A DNA stretch of 64,000 nucleotides from Brachynemurus nebulosus (Eukaryota; Arthropoda; Insecta; Neuroptera; Myrmeleontidae): contig JAPWDM010000022.1 of the NCBI GenBank assembly GCA_035578155.1, forward strand, positions 3,039,076 to 3,103,075, given 5' to 3'. The position numbers and the translations under genes were made by a program. Below are positions 38,458-51,925 of the stretch, piece after piece; positions within the stretch are counted from its first letter, which is position 1, and the number at the start of each line of letters is the position of its first letter. The notes below the pieces were generated by a model. It was not told the DNA's origin, did no database searches, and saw only the letters and a list, made by a program, of their open reading frames with translations.

Positions 38458-38812
38458 TTCTAACTGACATTTTTTAATACCTCTATAAAATTTTATAATT
38501 ACATTGTAAAATACAAACATACTGAAGCACTTTAACGCCTGTTTACTGTACCACTATTCAACATCTACTCAAAATAATAAATAAAACTTAATTTATATTT
38601 TTACTTGTATTTTCTTCCACTATTTCATAATTCATGACATTTAATTACAAGCTGCAATCCAAAATTTTTTTCGTAATGCTACTTCAATGTTTCAAAACTA
38701 TCTATTTCAAATGAAGGAATTACCAGTTAATCTTATTTTTCCTATTTTATAAATTTTATAGTGAGGAAAATCCTAAATATTTAATTTTTTTTAAAAATTT
38801 CGTTCTCATATC

Positions 38813-39172
38813 GAGCCATTACCGCCATTTTACCGTAACCGACAAATATCAAATTTTACAGGAGAAGGATTTTTAATATTTGTATGGCGCTTGGGATATT
38901 TCTGCTGTCTTAATTTTATTACGCCTGAGCGTATTATTCCTATTATTTTATTAACCTTACGATAAAGATGGTTATTGTCGGTCACGCTAAAATGTGAAAA
39001 TGTGTTATATTAACGATAAACTAAGCAGTTGCTATAACTCGTTAATTAACGAATTTTGGAGAAAAACATTAACACTGCTTGGTCCGTTACAGTTTAAAAT
39101 GTTGCTTGCAATAAAAATCTCAATTTCAATAAAAGTGTCGCTTACGATAAATCGGCGGTAATGACTCGATAT
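38813..39172. mobile_element. MITE, ATATCGAG/CATTACCGCC ends
   Basis: Inverted ends TATCGAGCCATTACCGCC and GGCGGTAATGACTCGATA, continuing weakly inward (CCGTAACCGACA / TGTCGCTTACG). Confidence 0.7.
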
Positions 39173-39997
39173 ATTGTAGTACTTGACAAAGTAACAAACA
39201 TATTTTAATTGTACGTGCCCAGTCGCATATTTAAGGGGTAAAACACCCCTTCAAAAATTTGGTGACAAATCATATATTGGTATTTTTCTCATACTAGCTC
39301 TTAAACAATTTTGATGAAAAGTAGTCAAAAGATTTAGACTGAGGTTACATCACTATAGAATTTTTTTCATTGGAGTCACTTAATTTTTAAGGGGTTAAAC
39401 ACCCCTAAGAGTGGGTTTATTAAATTTTTTTTTTAGAGAAATCAGCTCAAATTCTCTAAAATTTTGTAACAAGGCTACAAGTTATTAGTTAATAAATCGC
39501 AGAGTAACACTTCCGTAACATTCCTTGTTAGTTATAAAGTGGGTTTTTCGATCGTTTTTAAAATAAGCTTAACAATTTTTATTTTGCGTCGCATCATTTA
39601 CATTGTATATTATATAATTCGCTGACGTCACTATGCAAAATCGGAGTCAGTACGATTGGATATTCGCCGTATAAAGTAATTTAAACTACAAGAGTTTATT
39701 TCATACATATGTAATTTCTATGTATTTCCTTACTATTAAATATCATCAACCGACACTGGTGATTCTCAAATGTAAACACTCACTGCCCCAGTCCCGACGT
39801 GTTTCCCTTTGAGAATAAGTATTGTATTTACATTTTGTTTTATCCGTTTTATCTTACTATATTTGCTATATTCACATCAGTATCTGAGGAATATTAACGC
39901 CACGGGTGATGAAAAAAGAAAGCCTATTATATGCCATTTTCGTGGCCAATTTTGGCAATTCTTCCCATATAAGTTCGATGTGCATTATGTATGGTCT

Positions 39998-40075
39998 ATG
40001 GTTGCAGGATTCGATCCAATATCCAATCTGAAGCATCTTTTAAATTATCGACAGTTTTAGCCACTAAACCAAACT
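39998..40075 (-). repeat. Second copy of the tRNA-like module
   Basis: Diverged copy of the 16547-16619 module with the same A-box core (TGGTTTAGTGG) and B-box core (GGATCGAATCC). The flanking 100 bp toward 40170 also match the first locus, so the module travels within a larger repeat. Confidence 0.5.
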
Positions 40076-40454
40076 CATTTGTTTATTCTCACCGTTATAT
40101 ACTAATATATATCACAAAATAGTAAATAAAGACAAGAATTTTTATAAACGTTTCATTTTTAAATTAATAACAAAAAATTCTTTTTCTTTTGAAAGGCAAA
40201 AACTTATTTTTGTGTTGAAAGTATTAAAATTAATGGGTAATTTTTTGAAAATTTTAGATGTGAGTAATCGTCATATTCATAATATTAAGGTAGTTATAAA
40301 CTTGAAAGTAAAATAAAAAAATTTTTGACTATATTAATAATTTGATTATAATAATTTTAAAATTAAACTAAGACTGGCGAGTATTTACACACAGAATGTG
40401 CTCAATTGTTGTGCCCACATAGGGTTACACGGTCCTTACAGAAAGCACGGTGTG

Positions 40455-40693
40455 CAGGGCTAGATCTAGGGGGCAGCGGGGGCACGTATCCCCCCTGCAA
40501 GTTTCTAGGGGCGCCAAAAACGCAAGTTAAGGGGTGTCAAAACGGTGAATTGGATGTTTTGTTCAGTTACTTTCTGCAGGGAAAATATTTAAAAAATATC
40601 GATGCATCAAAATTTTTAATTTGACGTTTTTCTCGAGGAGGGCGCCTACAGGAAAGTTTGCCCCCGCTCGTAATAACTGTAGGTCCAGCCCTG
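40455..40693. mobile_element. hAT-type MITE, 239 bp
   Basis: Perfect 8-bp duplication ACGGTGTG at 40447-40454 and 40694-40701. Ends CAGGGCTAGATCTAGG and CTGTAGGTCCAGCCCTG. Inner GGGGGCA / TGCCCCC are mirrored. Confidence 0.9.
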
Positions 40694-40975
40694 ACGGTGT
40701 GAATGACATAGGCGCACATGATCGTACGTACGGATATGTTATGTTAAAGTAACAATGTTATGTAACATATATATGTCGTAAAGATAACAAATGTTTAAAA
40801 TTAAAATAATATTATTATGTAACTGAAACATATCGTAAAGCTAACATATGTTACATAAAATTAAAGTAACATTGTTAATAATATGAATGTAACATAATTA
40901 TGTTCTATTAAATTGAAGTAACACTGTTATGTAAATAATACATAACATAAATATAACATAATTATGTTATATTAA

Positions 40976-41361
40976 CATGGTGGCTACAGATTTTTAAAGA
41001 TCAAATTCCCTGACTTTTCCAGATTTTCCAGAAATTTGATTAAAACATTCCCGGACTATTTTATGAAGAATGTCGCTCCTACTTTATCCCAAAAAGCTAA
41101 AAAAAATTTCTTAATAATTTTTTAACACTTTTTCTTAAAAAAAGTAAATGGCGAGCAAAAAAAAAAAAAAAATCCGCGCCAATTTTTAAATCTGATCTCA
41201 AAACAATTGAAAAACTGATTGGAAGTTTTATCCGTAAATAAACAAAATTATAGAAATCAATTTTTTCCAGTCTGCTGGTAAATTCCCTGACTTTTCCAGA
41301 AAGTTTAGAATTCCCTGACATTTCCAGGTTTTCAAGGTTTTCCAGTAATGTGGCCACCATG
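40976..41361. mobile_element. MITE, CATGGTGGC ends, with TTCCCTGACTTTTCCAG words
   Basis: Flanked by ATTAA on both sides (40971-40975, 41362-41366). Ends CATGGTGGCTACA and TGTGGCCACCATG. CCCTGACTTTTCCAG occurs on the left and three times near the right end in decayed form. Confidence 0.8.
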
Positions 41362-41949
41362 ATTAATCTGAAATATCAAGGTTATGTAACAGAAAACAGA
41401 TACATAACATAAAGGTAACAAATGTAAAGTAAAGGTAACAAAAGTAAATTGAAGTAACACTGTCACGTAACTGATACATAACAATATAAAGGTAACAATT
41501 TGTTACATAACATAAAACTTAAATGTTACATTACGGTTACATCATATTTGTGTAACTTTAATTATGTAACGAGTGATTCCTGTGTTACGTAACATGGACG
41601 TTTTGTGTTCACTGGGATAATATCAACAATTAAGGTCTTTTCACTTTTGCCATAGAATTGATATTTCTAGTTATACATGTATATTTTTAAATTGAAAAAA
41701 AATCATAATTTCGCTTGATTTCTTCAGATCGCTATAAACTATATTAAAAAATATGAAAAATTATCCAAATAAATTTTTTTCACATACTTTGATCTCTTAT
41801 CAATGAAATGCCTCAATTAAAGTTCCTATTTTTAAATTAGAAACATCTTTTTAAAGGGAGAAAGTTAAGTTAACGGACGTTTTTTCAAGATTTTTTTACA
41901 AAAAAAAAAAAAAAAAAGTTTATTGAATTGAAAAATAAAGCGTATCTTA

Positions 41950-42905
41950 AAACAAAACGCCGTGAGCAGCGGAGCCCCATCACGGAAGTCGAATTTTTCC
42001 TTTCATCTTCGGTATTGAATGTCTACAAGCGAAATGTAATTGAAAGTCCATAAGCGATTTGTCATTTTGGTGGTTTCAAAACTGATGATGAGTGTCCGGT
42101 TGATCGGGGCTTTAAAAAAAGGTTTTAAGTTTTTAAGGGTAAATTTCAATTTTGTGCCGATAGCAGTTAGCAGGGAAAAAGCCAACACAATTTGTACGAG
42201 GGCGTTCCTACCCATGCTTATCCGCCAATTACCTTTGTGTTTTATTTTTAAGTATTAAAAAAGGAACTTAAATATGTAGTAAACTGGAAGGCTTTTATGA
42301 AGATATTTTTTCTTTCCAAAAAAATCCAAAATTTCTATTTTATAAATAATAAAAATCCAAAATTCCTAATTTATAAATAAACAGTGACCTTAATAACATT
42401 TTTAAATTACTTAATATGTATGTATTTCATTTGTTATAAAAGTAAGTTCACTTTTTTTTAAATTTTTTAAAATTACTATTCGCCTACTTGTATTTAGAAT
42501 AAAAATAATGGATTTAAAACACATTTAACAATAGCATTGAATTCCGATGTAAAAATGGGAGAAGTGGGGGGAAAAGTAATGTGGACTCCCTAAAAGGTAC
42601 TAGCTCGATACTAACTGAATACACGTACAAAATTTCAGCCCTCTAAGTTTCCTTAGAGAGTCTTTAGACGTGTTAGAAAACAAGCAAAAAAAAATTAAGG
42701 AAATATTGGCGTAAAAATCGTGGGGGTAAGGATTAAAAGTTGAAACCTCCAAAAAGCAGTGTCTTTACCGCCCCCTTAAAGGTTGGGTCAGATCCAAAAT
42801 TTGACCCCACTTTGATAGTATTGTTGTGCATCGGAATGAGCCCCATTTACCAAATTTGAGTTCTTAACTTCCATAGGGGGCCCTACACATATTAAAAGGT
42901 GGCGG

Positions 42906-42985
<80 letters not shown>

Positions 42986-43105
42986 CATTTTTTCTACAGA
43001 ATTGTGTTCTACGGGTCCGAAAACGGATAGCGCCCCTACTCTCGCCTCTTGCCGTTCTTGTCGTATAGGCTATATAAGTCTAATTTTTTCAAGGAAAAAT
43101 TCGAC
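41950..43105 (-). repeat. Inverted, shorter copy of the 21075-23120 repeat
   Basis: CGCCGTGAGCAGCGG at 41959 corresponds to the right end of the first copy, and GGTCCGAAAACGGATAGCGC at 43012 to its left end. It lacks about 0.8 kb of the tandem units and the 380-bp duplication. (AT)n of about 73 bp lies at 42909-42981 where the first copy has about 23 bp. Confidence 0.8.
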
Positions 43106-43191
43106 TAAAAAAGCACAAGGAATAACATTTTACCGACAAGATTTTTTTGACATATATTAGCCGTCTCTTTAAAAAAATATTTGCGTATATA

Positions 43192-43532
43192 CAGGGCTTT
43201 CATTATATATCGATACCCACGTGATCAAATTTTTTTAGGGCGCTTGGTAATTTGTTTACTGTATGTTGGTGGCACTGTAGTGAAGTTAGTTGCTAGCTGA
43301 AAACACTAAAAATAAATAACGGAAATCATTCGTATTTTTCATTGCTGTAATTATTACATTAAATATTTAGTTGAAGAATATAATAAATTTCATAAATTAT
43401 CTGAAATTAGGTTCTTATTATATAAAATAAATACCGCATTTAGGGTATTTTTTTTTTAATAATTACCATACACACAAATATGGCGGAAATTATATTTGGT
43501 CACGTGGGTGTCGATATATAATGAAAGCCCTG
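43192..43532. mobile_element. TA-target palindromic MITE, 341 bp
   Basis: TA on both sides (43190-43191, 43533-43534). Ends CAGGGCTTTCATTATATATC and GATATATAATGAAAGCCCTG, with CACGTG(A/G) just inside. Confidence 0.85.
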
Positions 43533-43534
43533 TA

Positions 43535-44063
43535 TATTATATGCTAAATAATAATTTAATATTACGTATCAAGTATGCAAAGCATGTAAATCATGATAAA
43601 GTCCACTTAAGATAAACTGACAACTTTTTTTTATGTGAATTCAATAGTAAATGTAGGCAACTTATTTAAAATGAATTTCTACATGATTTCTACATACATA
43701 TTATATAAACATTTAATTTTGTTGTCACCACTGTCTTGAATTAGCACTATTTTTGCTTCATTAGAACAATGTAGTTAGAGGTCCTTTTATAATACATAAT
43801 ATATATTCTTACGTCTTTGGTACTATATATAAAATAAGATTATGTAAAAAATTTTTTTGATCACTTAAATCCTTTCTGAACATAGACTAAACCATTAATA
43901 TAAAAAATATTAAAATAATTATTTGTATGAAATGTAAATTAAAATTTATGTCATGTATAAATAAATTACAAGGAACAGAAAAAACGGTAAAAGTTTTTTG
44001 TTATGTACATAAAAAAATATTCAAAATTTCTAACTATAAAAATAACCAATACTTAAATTAAGA
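43535..44063 (-). other. Downstream flank of CCDC85 (3' UTR likely)
   Basis: AT-rich sequence following the CCDC85 stop on its transcribed side. It probably includes the 3' UTR, but I could not find a convincing AATAAA on the minus strand. Confidence 0.3.
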
Positions 44064-45819
44064 TTATCTTCTTGCTACCGGTGCTTCCTCTAACTTTCTC
44101 CACACCACCTGAAAATTATTGTTTTTGTTTTTTTGTTTTTTAAGATCCAAATAGTTATAATTTTAAGTAAAAATACTTACATTACACATTTCTCGTACAA
44201 GAGCTTTTTCGCCATCATCCATATCGGAAGGAACACTACCATTAACATTGTTTTCACCACGATCTGGTGCTCGCTGCTCACCACGTTCAGACATTCGACC
44301 TTCTCGTTCAAGTTGTTCGCGTACTTCAAGTACCTGAAGAGCACGTACAACTGCTTCTGGACGCCCCGTTAAAACTGCGTTACTCGAATCCACATTATTA
44401 ATAACATTCGGTTCACCGTCTGTCAATTCCGATAATTTTGTTTGTAACGCTCGTTTTTCTTCTTCCAACTGCTTCACTCTTTGTTCTAAACTACGAACGT
44501 ACTGCATAGTTTGATCTAAAAAAAAAAAAATAAAAAAAAAAATAAAAAAAAAAATGGTAAATTATGGAAATGGCCAACTACACTTTAAAATAAATATTAC
44601 CGTTGAATGTACTTCTTTGCCGGGCTAAACTTTCATGTAAAAGTCTTTCGCGACTCGCAGATCTTCTTGGTGCTGCATTAACTCCATCATTAAACTCAGT
44701 GGAAACAGCAGGTTCATCGGCGTTAGTGCTTGAACTACTTCCATCGCCATCATCACGCATTCCACCACTGGTCGCACTACCACAAGATGGACAAACACTA
44801 CTTCCACCACGTTCTTCATCTAAATATAAACACAACTCTTTCAACTCAAGATTATCTTTAATAAGCTCTTGTTGTTTATTATCTAATTCGCGAAGTTTAT
44901 TCTGATAAGCTGATACTTCCTGTCTCATTACACTAGCAGTATATCGGCCAAATCTTTGCCATTCACGAGCTAGTTTCCGTCCTTTTTGTCGATCATCATC
45001 AAGAAAACAACATAAATCTCTCAATTCTTGATTATCATCGGCAAGTCTTTGATTCGCTTCTTTTAAAACGCGAATCTCATTAATAAGACTTTGCATATGC
45101 CTGTGTTGCTCGGTCGCAATTCTTGCACTTTCACTTTCCGTTTTCCTCACAAATTTCAACATTTCCACTGGTGGAAGTCGTAACAGTTCTTCGTCAGTAA
45201 ATCGTTGAGTTCGATGTAATGGAATATGCGTACGTTGGAATTCTGGCGTCTCGTGAGGACGATGACCAAGATTAGCAGCTTGGGTAAGTTCTTCTTGAGT
45301 TTTTGGATTCAGGATACCTCTGTTAAGTTCTTCTAAAGGCCTGTGCGTTCTTGTACCGGGCAAACCGTGCTGCCCTCTAACGTCTTCTTCAAAATTTCTC
45401 TGACGCTGATGATCGTGAGCTCGGGGATCTTCTTCAGGTTGTATTCGATGTTGACGATGTTGAGTTGGAATCCCTAATTGATTCGGTATGGGTCCAGGAT
45501 GCTGTGGTGGGTACTGTAGTACTGAATTTTGACCCGATGCTGCTACAAATGTTGAAGGTGGAGGATAATATTTACTTGGATCTAATGACTGAGACGTTTT
45601 CACACCTTCAGGAGATATTTTATGTATGTATGGAGGATGTTTAGCATCTTTTGTATGCAAATTTGTCTGATGCGACGTAGACGGCACAGGTGCCTGCTGT
45701 TGTGGAACGTGTTTTAAAATACCTGGTTGTGGTGGAGGTTGATACCTTGGCGGGACAGAACCCGCTTCCAGACCTGTTGGCTTAACAATGTATGGCTGTT
45801 GCTTGTTCTTATTTGACAT
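44064..45819 (-). CDS. CCDC85: CCDC85 family coiled-coil protein, three coding exons, complete
   Basis: Coding exons on the minus strand are 45819-44601, 44515-44181 and 44108-44064, giving 532 residues. Both introns (44600-44516 and 44180-44109) have GT donors and AG acceptors behind pyrimidine tracts, and the joins keep frame (phase 1, then phase 0). The ATG at 45819 is preceded by an in-frame TGA 12 bases upstream. Residues 1-200 are proline-, glutamine- and histidine-rich and probably disordered. Residues 208-338 are the family's conserved core, two helical coiled-coil blocks including RDLCCFLDDDRQKGRKLARE and LELKELCLYLDEER. A CPSC motif follows at 343-346, then a serine-rich linker, a second coiled coil (about 408-437) and the conserved C-terminus VREMCNVVWRKLEE, which is split exactly at the exon 2/3 junction. 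Known CCDC85 proteins are adaptors at cell junctions and in transcriptional repression; the role here is inferred from homology. No frameshift is seen. Identification is firm; UTR ends are not determined. Confidence 0.93.
44109..44180 (-). other. CCDC85 intron 2 (72 bp)
   Basis: Donor GTAAGT at 44180 and acceptor TTTTCAG ending at 44109. Removal joins the codons for N518 and V519 without a phase change and restores the family C-terminus. If retained, the frame stops after five codons. Confidence 0.9.
44516..44600 (-). other. CCDC85 intron 1 (85 bp)
   Basis: Donor GTAATA at 44600 and acceptor TTTTTTAG ending at 44516. Most of the intron is a poly-T tract on the coding strand (interrupted A-run 44518-44553 on the plus strand). 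Splicing creates the split aspartate codon of residue 407. Confidence 0.88.
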
Positions 45820-46599
45820 GTTAACACGTCAAAAATACCAAATTTCTTAATGTTTCATTGTTAAAAACACTATATTAGAATCTATTTACATTTGGCGATT
45901 TAATGTTTACAGAATTACGCACACTATATTCAACAGGTATAAATTTACTAGGTCACTAAAGTGGCACATTCCACTAACGTTTTATTACATATTTATCAAG
46001 TTTTTGACATTTTAAAAATATGTTTTTAACACATTTCGCATAGAAAATATATGAACACTTTATACTTTTATAACACTGCACAAATGAAGCCTTATAATTT
46101 ATTTATTTTTAAATTTTATCAATAATAAATAATACAACACTTAAAATTCTAACTATTTGCTGAAGATGGAGTTTAACATGGCTGATGTCGATGTGAATGA
46201 AGAACGTCATCGATGTCATGTACAATGTGACGTCATTGTCCCCACTTTTGGAAGAAGTTAACATTTATTTCATTTACTTTTACCAAGCTATCATAGGTAT
46301 GTATTATGTTATTATCAGATATCGGATTTCTTTCGGATCAGACAGTTTCGTCTTTAGCATATGTAGGTATACATATTGCACTCAATGTGACTGAAAGTTG
46401 AAAATATTTTCATAAAAGCAACGTACACAAGTTCCACATACACACATACATAATATGTGTATCAAAATATTATTTATACGTATTTTATGTAAACATTTTT
46501 TTTTTATCTTTTATTTATTACCTGCACAATTGAAAAGTGCCACTGTAATTTTAATTGACTATCAAAAGTATTTTTGTTTATATTATGTATGTGATTTAT
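45820..46599. promoter_or_regulatory. Upstream region of CCDC85 with one palindromic CRE-like site
   Basis: This 780-bp stretch lies 5' of the CCDC85 start and must hold at least part of its 5' UTR and promoter. A perfect CRE-type palindrome TGACGTCA sits at 46228-46235, and GACGT/ACGTCA half-sites occur nearby (around 46204). No TATA box is distinguishable in this AT-rich sequence. The next feature upstream is the end of a large foldback transposon at 46600. Regulatory use is inferred, not shown. Confidence 0.35.
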
Positions 46600-46745
46600 T
46601 AGTCCGGGAGGCAGCGTTGCATTTTTGATGGTCATTTCAGGTCGTTCGATTTTACGTGCAATCAATAGTCCAAATTTGGCTAGTAATAGAAACAAACGTC
46701 AGCTGTCAAAATCTTGGTGGACCTGGTCGTGAGGAAATATCTATT

Positions 46746-48738
46746 AGTACAGTCACTGAAAGACAAAATAATTTAAAAGCTCCCAATTTTTTCGGATTGA
46801 ATGGATTTTCCTGAAAATTCGTATACCAGCTCATCTGACCCTACACTTCAAAAGTTATATTGTCTCGATGTGTGCTTTTTGATAATTAGGGGTAAAAACT
46901 ACCCTTGTATGACAAAAATACAAAAAGTCCAAATTTACGTATTTTAAAGATTCAATTTATGTTCAAATATGTTGGATAAAATTCCTTTCAAGTTTTTTAA
47001 TATAATTTATGAAATTCAGTTACTTTTCTACCCCAAAAATTCTTAAAAACTACCCCTTTGTTTCCGAAAAAATAGGAAAAAAGTTTTAGCAGCCTAAAGT
47101 AACCTTTTGGTGCATTCACAATGTATTATATCTCTTTTATTTTTCATTAGAAAACTTATCACTCATTAAAAAGCTGCAACCGTTAAAAAATAAACCACCC
47201 CTTACAATAAAATAAAGAAGAAAACGATTATTAACGGCTTGAGATATTATATACTGGTGTACATATGATGAATTGTAACTTTTTAAAAGTTTTCAAATGT
47301 ATGATTATATTGTAACTTTTTAATCTCCCAAAAACCCTGATAGAAGAACTACCCCTTATAAAAAATCCTACCCTTTATGGAAAAATTGCATAAAAATTAT
47401 ATGTATGGAAAAATAGCATGTGAATTATATATTACATGTTGATATAATTAATTTTTTTTTTTCATTCTATTGAATTTATTTTTAAAATTTTTTAACTAAA
47501 TTATTAAAAAAATACAAAAAATACACAAAGATGATGGTAATTTACCTGCTCCAAAAATTTTACCGAAAAAATGCAATTGGTTTTCTTATTATAACTTTTT
47601 TAATTTTTAAGCTATCAATTCGCTTAAAAAACCATTTGGTAGGAAATTTTAAGCACTATAAGTCTTATGATTTACAATTTTTTTTGAGTCCTTCAATTTT
47701 TAGATTTGCAAGTTTAAAGGGCTTAGGAAAGGTAGTCTTCGCGTTCTGTTTTGAGCTTCTAACGATCATAACTCAGTCAAATTTGGACGCATAAAAATGA
47801 ACAAAAAAGCAAATTTTTCAGCAAGAAAAGACCTACAATTTTCATTCTATAATTTTTTTTCATAAATTTGTTAGTTTTTTAAATATTTTGAAAAAAACTA
47901 TGATTTTTTTAATAATTAAATTTTTTTTCAAGAGTATATCAGTCATTTTTTCGAATTTAAACTTCTAAATCCGTTCAAACTCCCAGAACCCATTGTTTAT
48001 ATATGAATAAAGTAAACTGGCGACGGATTACGCTTAGTTTCAATGTTTGCCGTCAAGTAATTAATTTTGATACCAATTTTTTTCTCAAAAATCAAGACAA
48101 CCATTTTGCTTTGAATGTAACTCCGTTAATTTTTATACTAATGGCTTTTACCACAGCTCAAAATAAAGTTCTATTCAAGTACTTTAAAACGTGTAATATG
48201 AGTTTTTTTCGAAAAACTTCTCATTTTTCCTCCAAATGACATTGAAAGTTTCGATTTTAGCTATCGTCAAAATCGATTTTAAATTCAAGGAGTCATAACT
48301 TAGGTTGTGTTCTACCTACAAAAATAAAAAAGAATGCAATCTCTTTGTTACTTGATTTTCTTTATTTTTGCTCATAACCATTTTTTATGTAAAACTTGTA
48401 GTTTTTGACATATTTGCGAAATATCCTTCAAAAACATGCATTTTTTGGGCTAAAAACGACCACATTTAGGCGCCAATATCTCAAAAAGTATTGACTGTAC
48501 AAAAAATTCTTATAGAATATTTTTTGCTTAGAATTTGTCCCTCTATCGAACGATGAGGTTATTTTTCATAAAAAAATTTCCAACCCCTAGAAGGGGTGCC
48601 TTCCACCCCTAGGGTGAAAGCACACATCGGCATTATATAACTTTTGTTTCTTGGGCTACTCCCTAGCTACAGTTCAAATTTCAAGCCAATCCATCCCATC
48701 CGAAAAAATTGGTAGCCAAATGCTTCAGTTACTGTACT
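46746..48738. mobile_element. 2-kb insertion in the left foldback arm, TACAGTCACTGAA ends
   Basis: Ends AGTACAGTCACTGAAAG and CTTCAGTTACTGTACT. The position is confirmed because the right arm reads straight through the corresponding point (AAATGTCTATTTCGTT). The inside is AT-rich with ACTACCCCTT and CAACCCCTAGAAGGGGTG words; frames of 60-87 codons lack known domains. Confidence 0.75.
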
Positions 48739-49072
48739 ATATTGCGTTAAAAAAAGAGAGTCCAAAAACAATTTCAGGTCACTTGAAAATTTGCAAAACA
48801 AATGTTCATATGATGATAATAATTTTAAAAAAAGTCAGCTGAAAAGATAATGGTGGATTATGCGTCAGCCGCTTGTATTTACTTGTATAAAAATAAATTT
48901 ACGTAAAGTCATTTCAGGCTCAATGAAACTTTTACAGTTAACTCTTAATATCATAAATAAAATAAAAACAATCGTCAGCTATTCTTCCAGTGGTGGTAAG
49001 ATTGTCAGCTGGGGGATTATAAGTATTGAGCGAACATTTAATATTTGTATGGTGCTATGTCATGTGTGATCT

Positions 49073-49712
49073 AACTGACGACGTTTCCCCCGTTATGCAA
49101 ATACCTGACGTATATTTTCACTTAATATAGTGTCGAAATAATCATTTCTATAAGTTTCAAGTGACCTAAAGTTAATTTAAGTTAAATTTTACGATTTTAA
49201 AATACTTTATATTATTCAAATATTGTCAAGGTGATTTCAGTTTATATGTTAACTGACGATGTTTGCCCCGTTATACAAATAGCTGACGTATATTTTCACT
49301 TAATATAGTGTTGAAATAATCATTTCTATAAGTTTCAAGTGACTTAAAGTTAATTTAAGTTTAATTTTACGATTTTAAAATACTTTATATTATTCAAATA
49401 TTATTAAGGTGATTTCAGTTTATATGTTAACTGACAATGTTTGCCCCGTTATACAAATAGCTGACGTATATTTTCACTTAATATAGTGTCGAAATAATCA
49501 TTTCTATAAGTTTCAAGTGACCTAAAGTTAATTTAAATTAAATTTTAAGATTTTAAAATACTTTATATTATTCAAATATTATTAAGGTGATTTCAGTTTA
49601 TATGTTAACTGACGATGTTTGCCCCGTTATACAAATAGCTAACGTATATTTTCACTTAATATAGTGTCGAAATAATCATTTCTATATGTTCCAAGTGATC
49701 TAAAGTTAATAA
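49073..49712. repeat. 178-bp tandem monomers, left foldback arm
   Basis: AACTGACGATGTTTGCCCCG-type starts at 49073, 49251, 49429 and 49607, spacing exactly 178 bp. The inverted counterparts in the right arm are at about 51960-52360. Confidence 0.92.
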
Positions 49713-49959
49713 GATTATAACTATTGATCGAAAAGGTTACTGGACTGACCGTACTGCCTTTATTTTTTTAAGATATTAAAAATTGTTTATCTTTTTTAGA
49801 TAAAGCATTTTGATGCGATTTTAGATATAAACAGTAGGTAATTATGGATAACTATATACGTGTAATACCCTTTTATATCGGTATATTTTGAATATACTAT
49901 AGATATGAGTGTATACATTTCTTTTCACAACTTGTTTGTCTGATTTTTGCGAAATATAT

Positions 49960-51576
<1,617 letters not shown>

Positions 51577-51925
51577 GTCCGCACAATAACTCTCGCACAA
51601 AATGTCTTACTTTTACGAAATTTGGTGAAAATATTGGACGTCCCAAACCGTTGGACCAGTTCGCTAACCAGACATGTCCGATGCCCGGAACATGTATTTT
51701 TGGAAATTTTGAAACGAGGAAAAAAAATCACACCAAAAAGGTCTGTAAACTATTATTCTATATCAACTAGTTTCCGAGGAAAACTAATTTTTGTAAACGG
51801 AAATTTGCTATGTTGTGCTGGATGCTGCGACAGGAGTATTAATTTTATGTATTGTGTAAGGTATTTTTTGTTGTTACAAGTAAATGATTTATGTGTATCA
51901 ATTGTCTTGTTTCTTCCAGTAAAAT

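Larger units (their letters stand above)
37236..39527. mobile_element. 2.3-kb composite with inverted ends and internal direct repeats
   Basis: Inverted ends AAGGAATGTTACGGAAGTG and CACTTCCGTAACATTCCTT. Just inside lie two direct repeats of about 328 bp (37285-37612, 39171-39498; both with TTTAAGGGGTAAAACACCCC). Between them is a further inverted-repeat unit (37655-38825; GATTTTCC/GGAAAATC arms) and a MITE (38813-39172; ATATCGAG-CATTACCGCC ends). It encloses the cysteine-rich exon below. Confidence 0.6.
36985..41616. mobile_element. Second copy of the CCCAGTGAACA repeat family, heavily interrupted
   Basis: The left portion (36995-37040, TACAGTGACAGAACTGAAAG) matches 16255-16290, the middle (39995-40170) matches 16545-16730, and the right end is TGTTCACTGGG at 41606-41616. 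GTAACAT/ATGTTAC-rich zones fill 40735-41580. Interrupted by elements at 37236-39527, 40455-40693 and 40976-41361. Confidence 0.6.

Noticed and set aside
37285..39498. LTR retrotransposon
   Set aside because: The direct repeats lack TG...CA ends, a primer-binding site and any gag-pol trace, and lie inside inverted ends.
16230..41616. CCCAGTGAACA repeat as a CACTA element
   Set aside because: The terminus is not CACTA/CACTG at the extreme end, and no link to the transposase at 62409 is visible.
42003..42215. Two overlapping frames as genes
   Set aside because: They lie on both strands of a dispersed repeat; only the small N-terminal stretch recurs, so I list it as a repeat-associated frame.
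44163..44507. Separate minus-strand gene starting at MQYVRS
   Set aside because: It is exon 2 of CCDC85 read without splicing; the acceptor at 44516 and donor at 44180 join it to the neighbouring exons.
44603..44905. Plus-strand 100-codon frame
   Set aside because: Shadow of CCDC85 exon 1 on the opposite strand.
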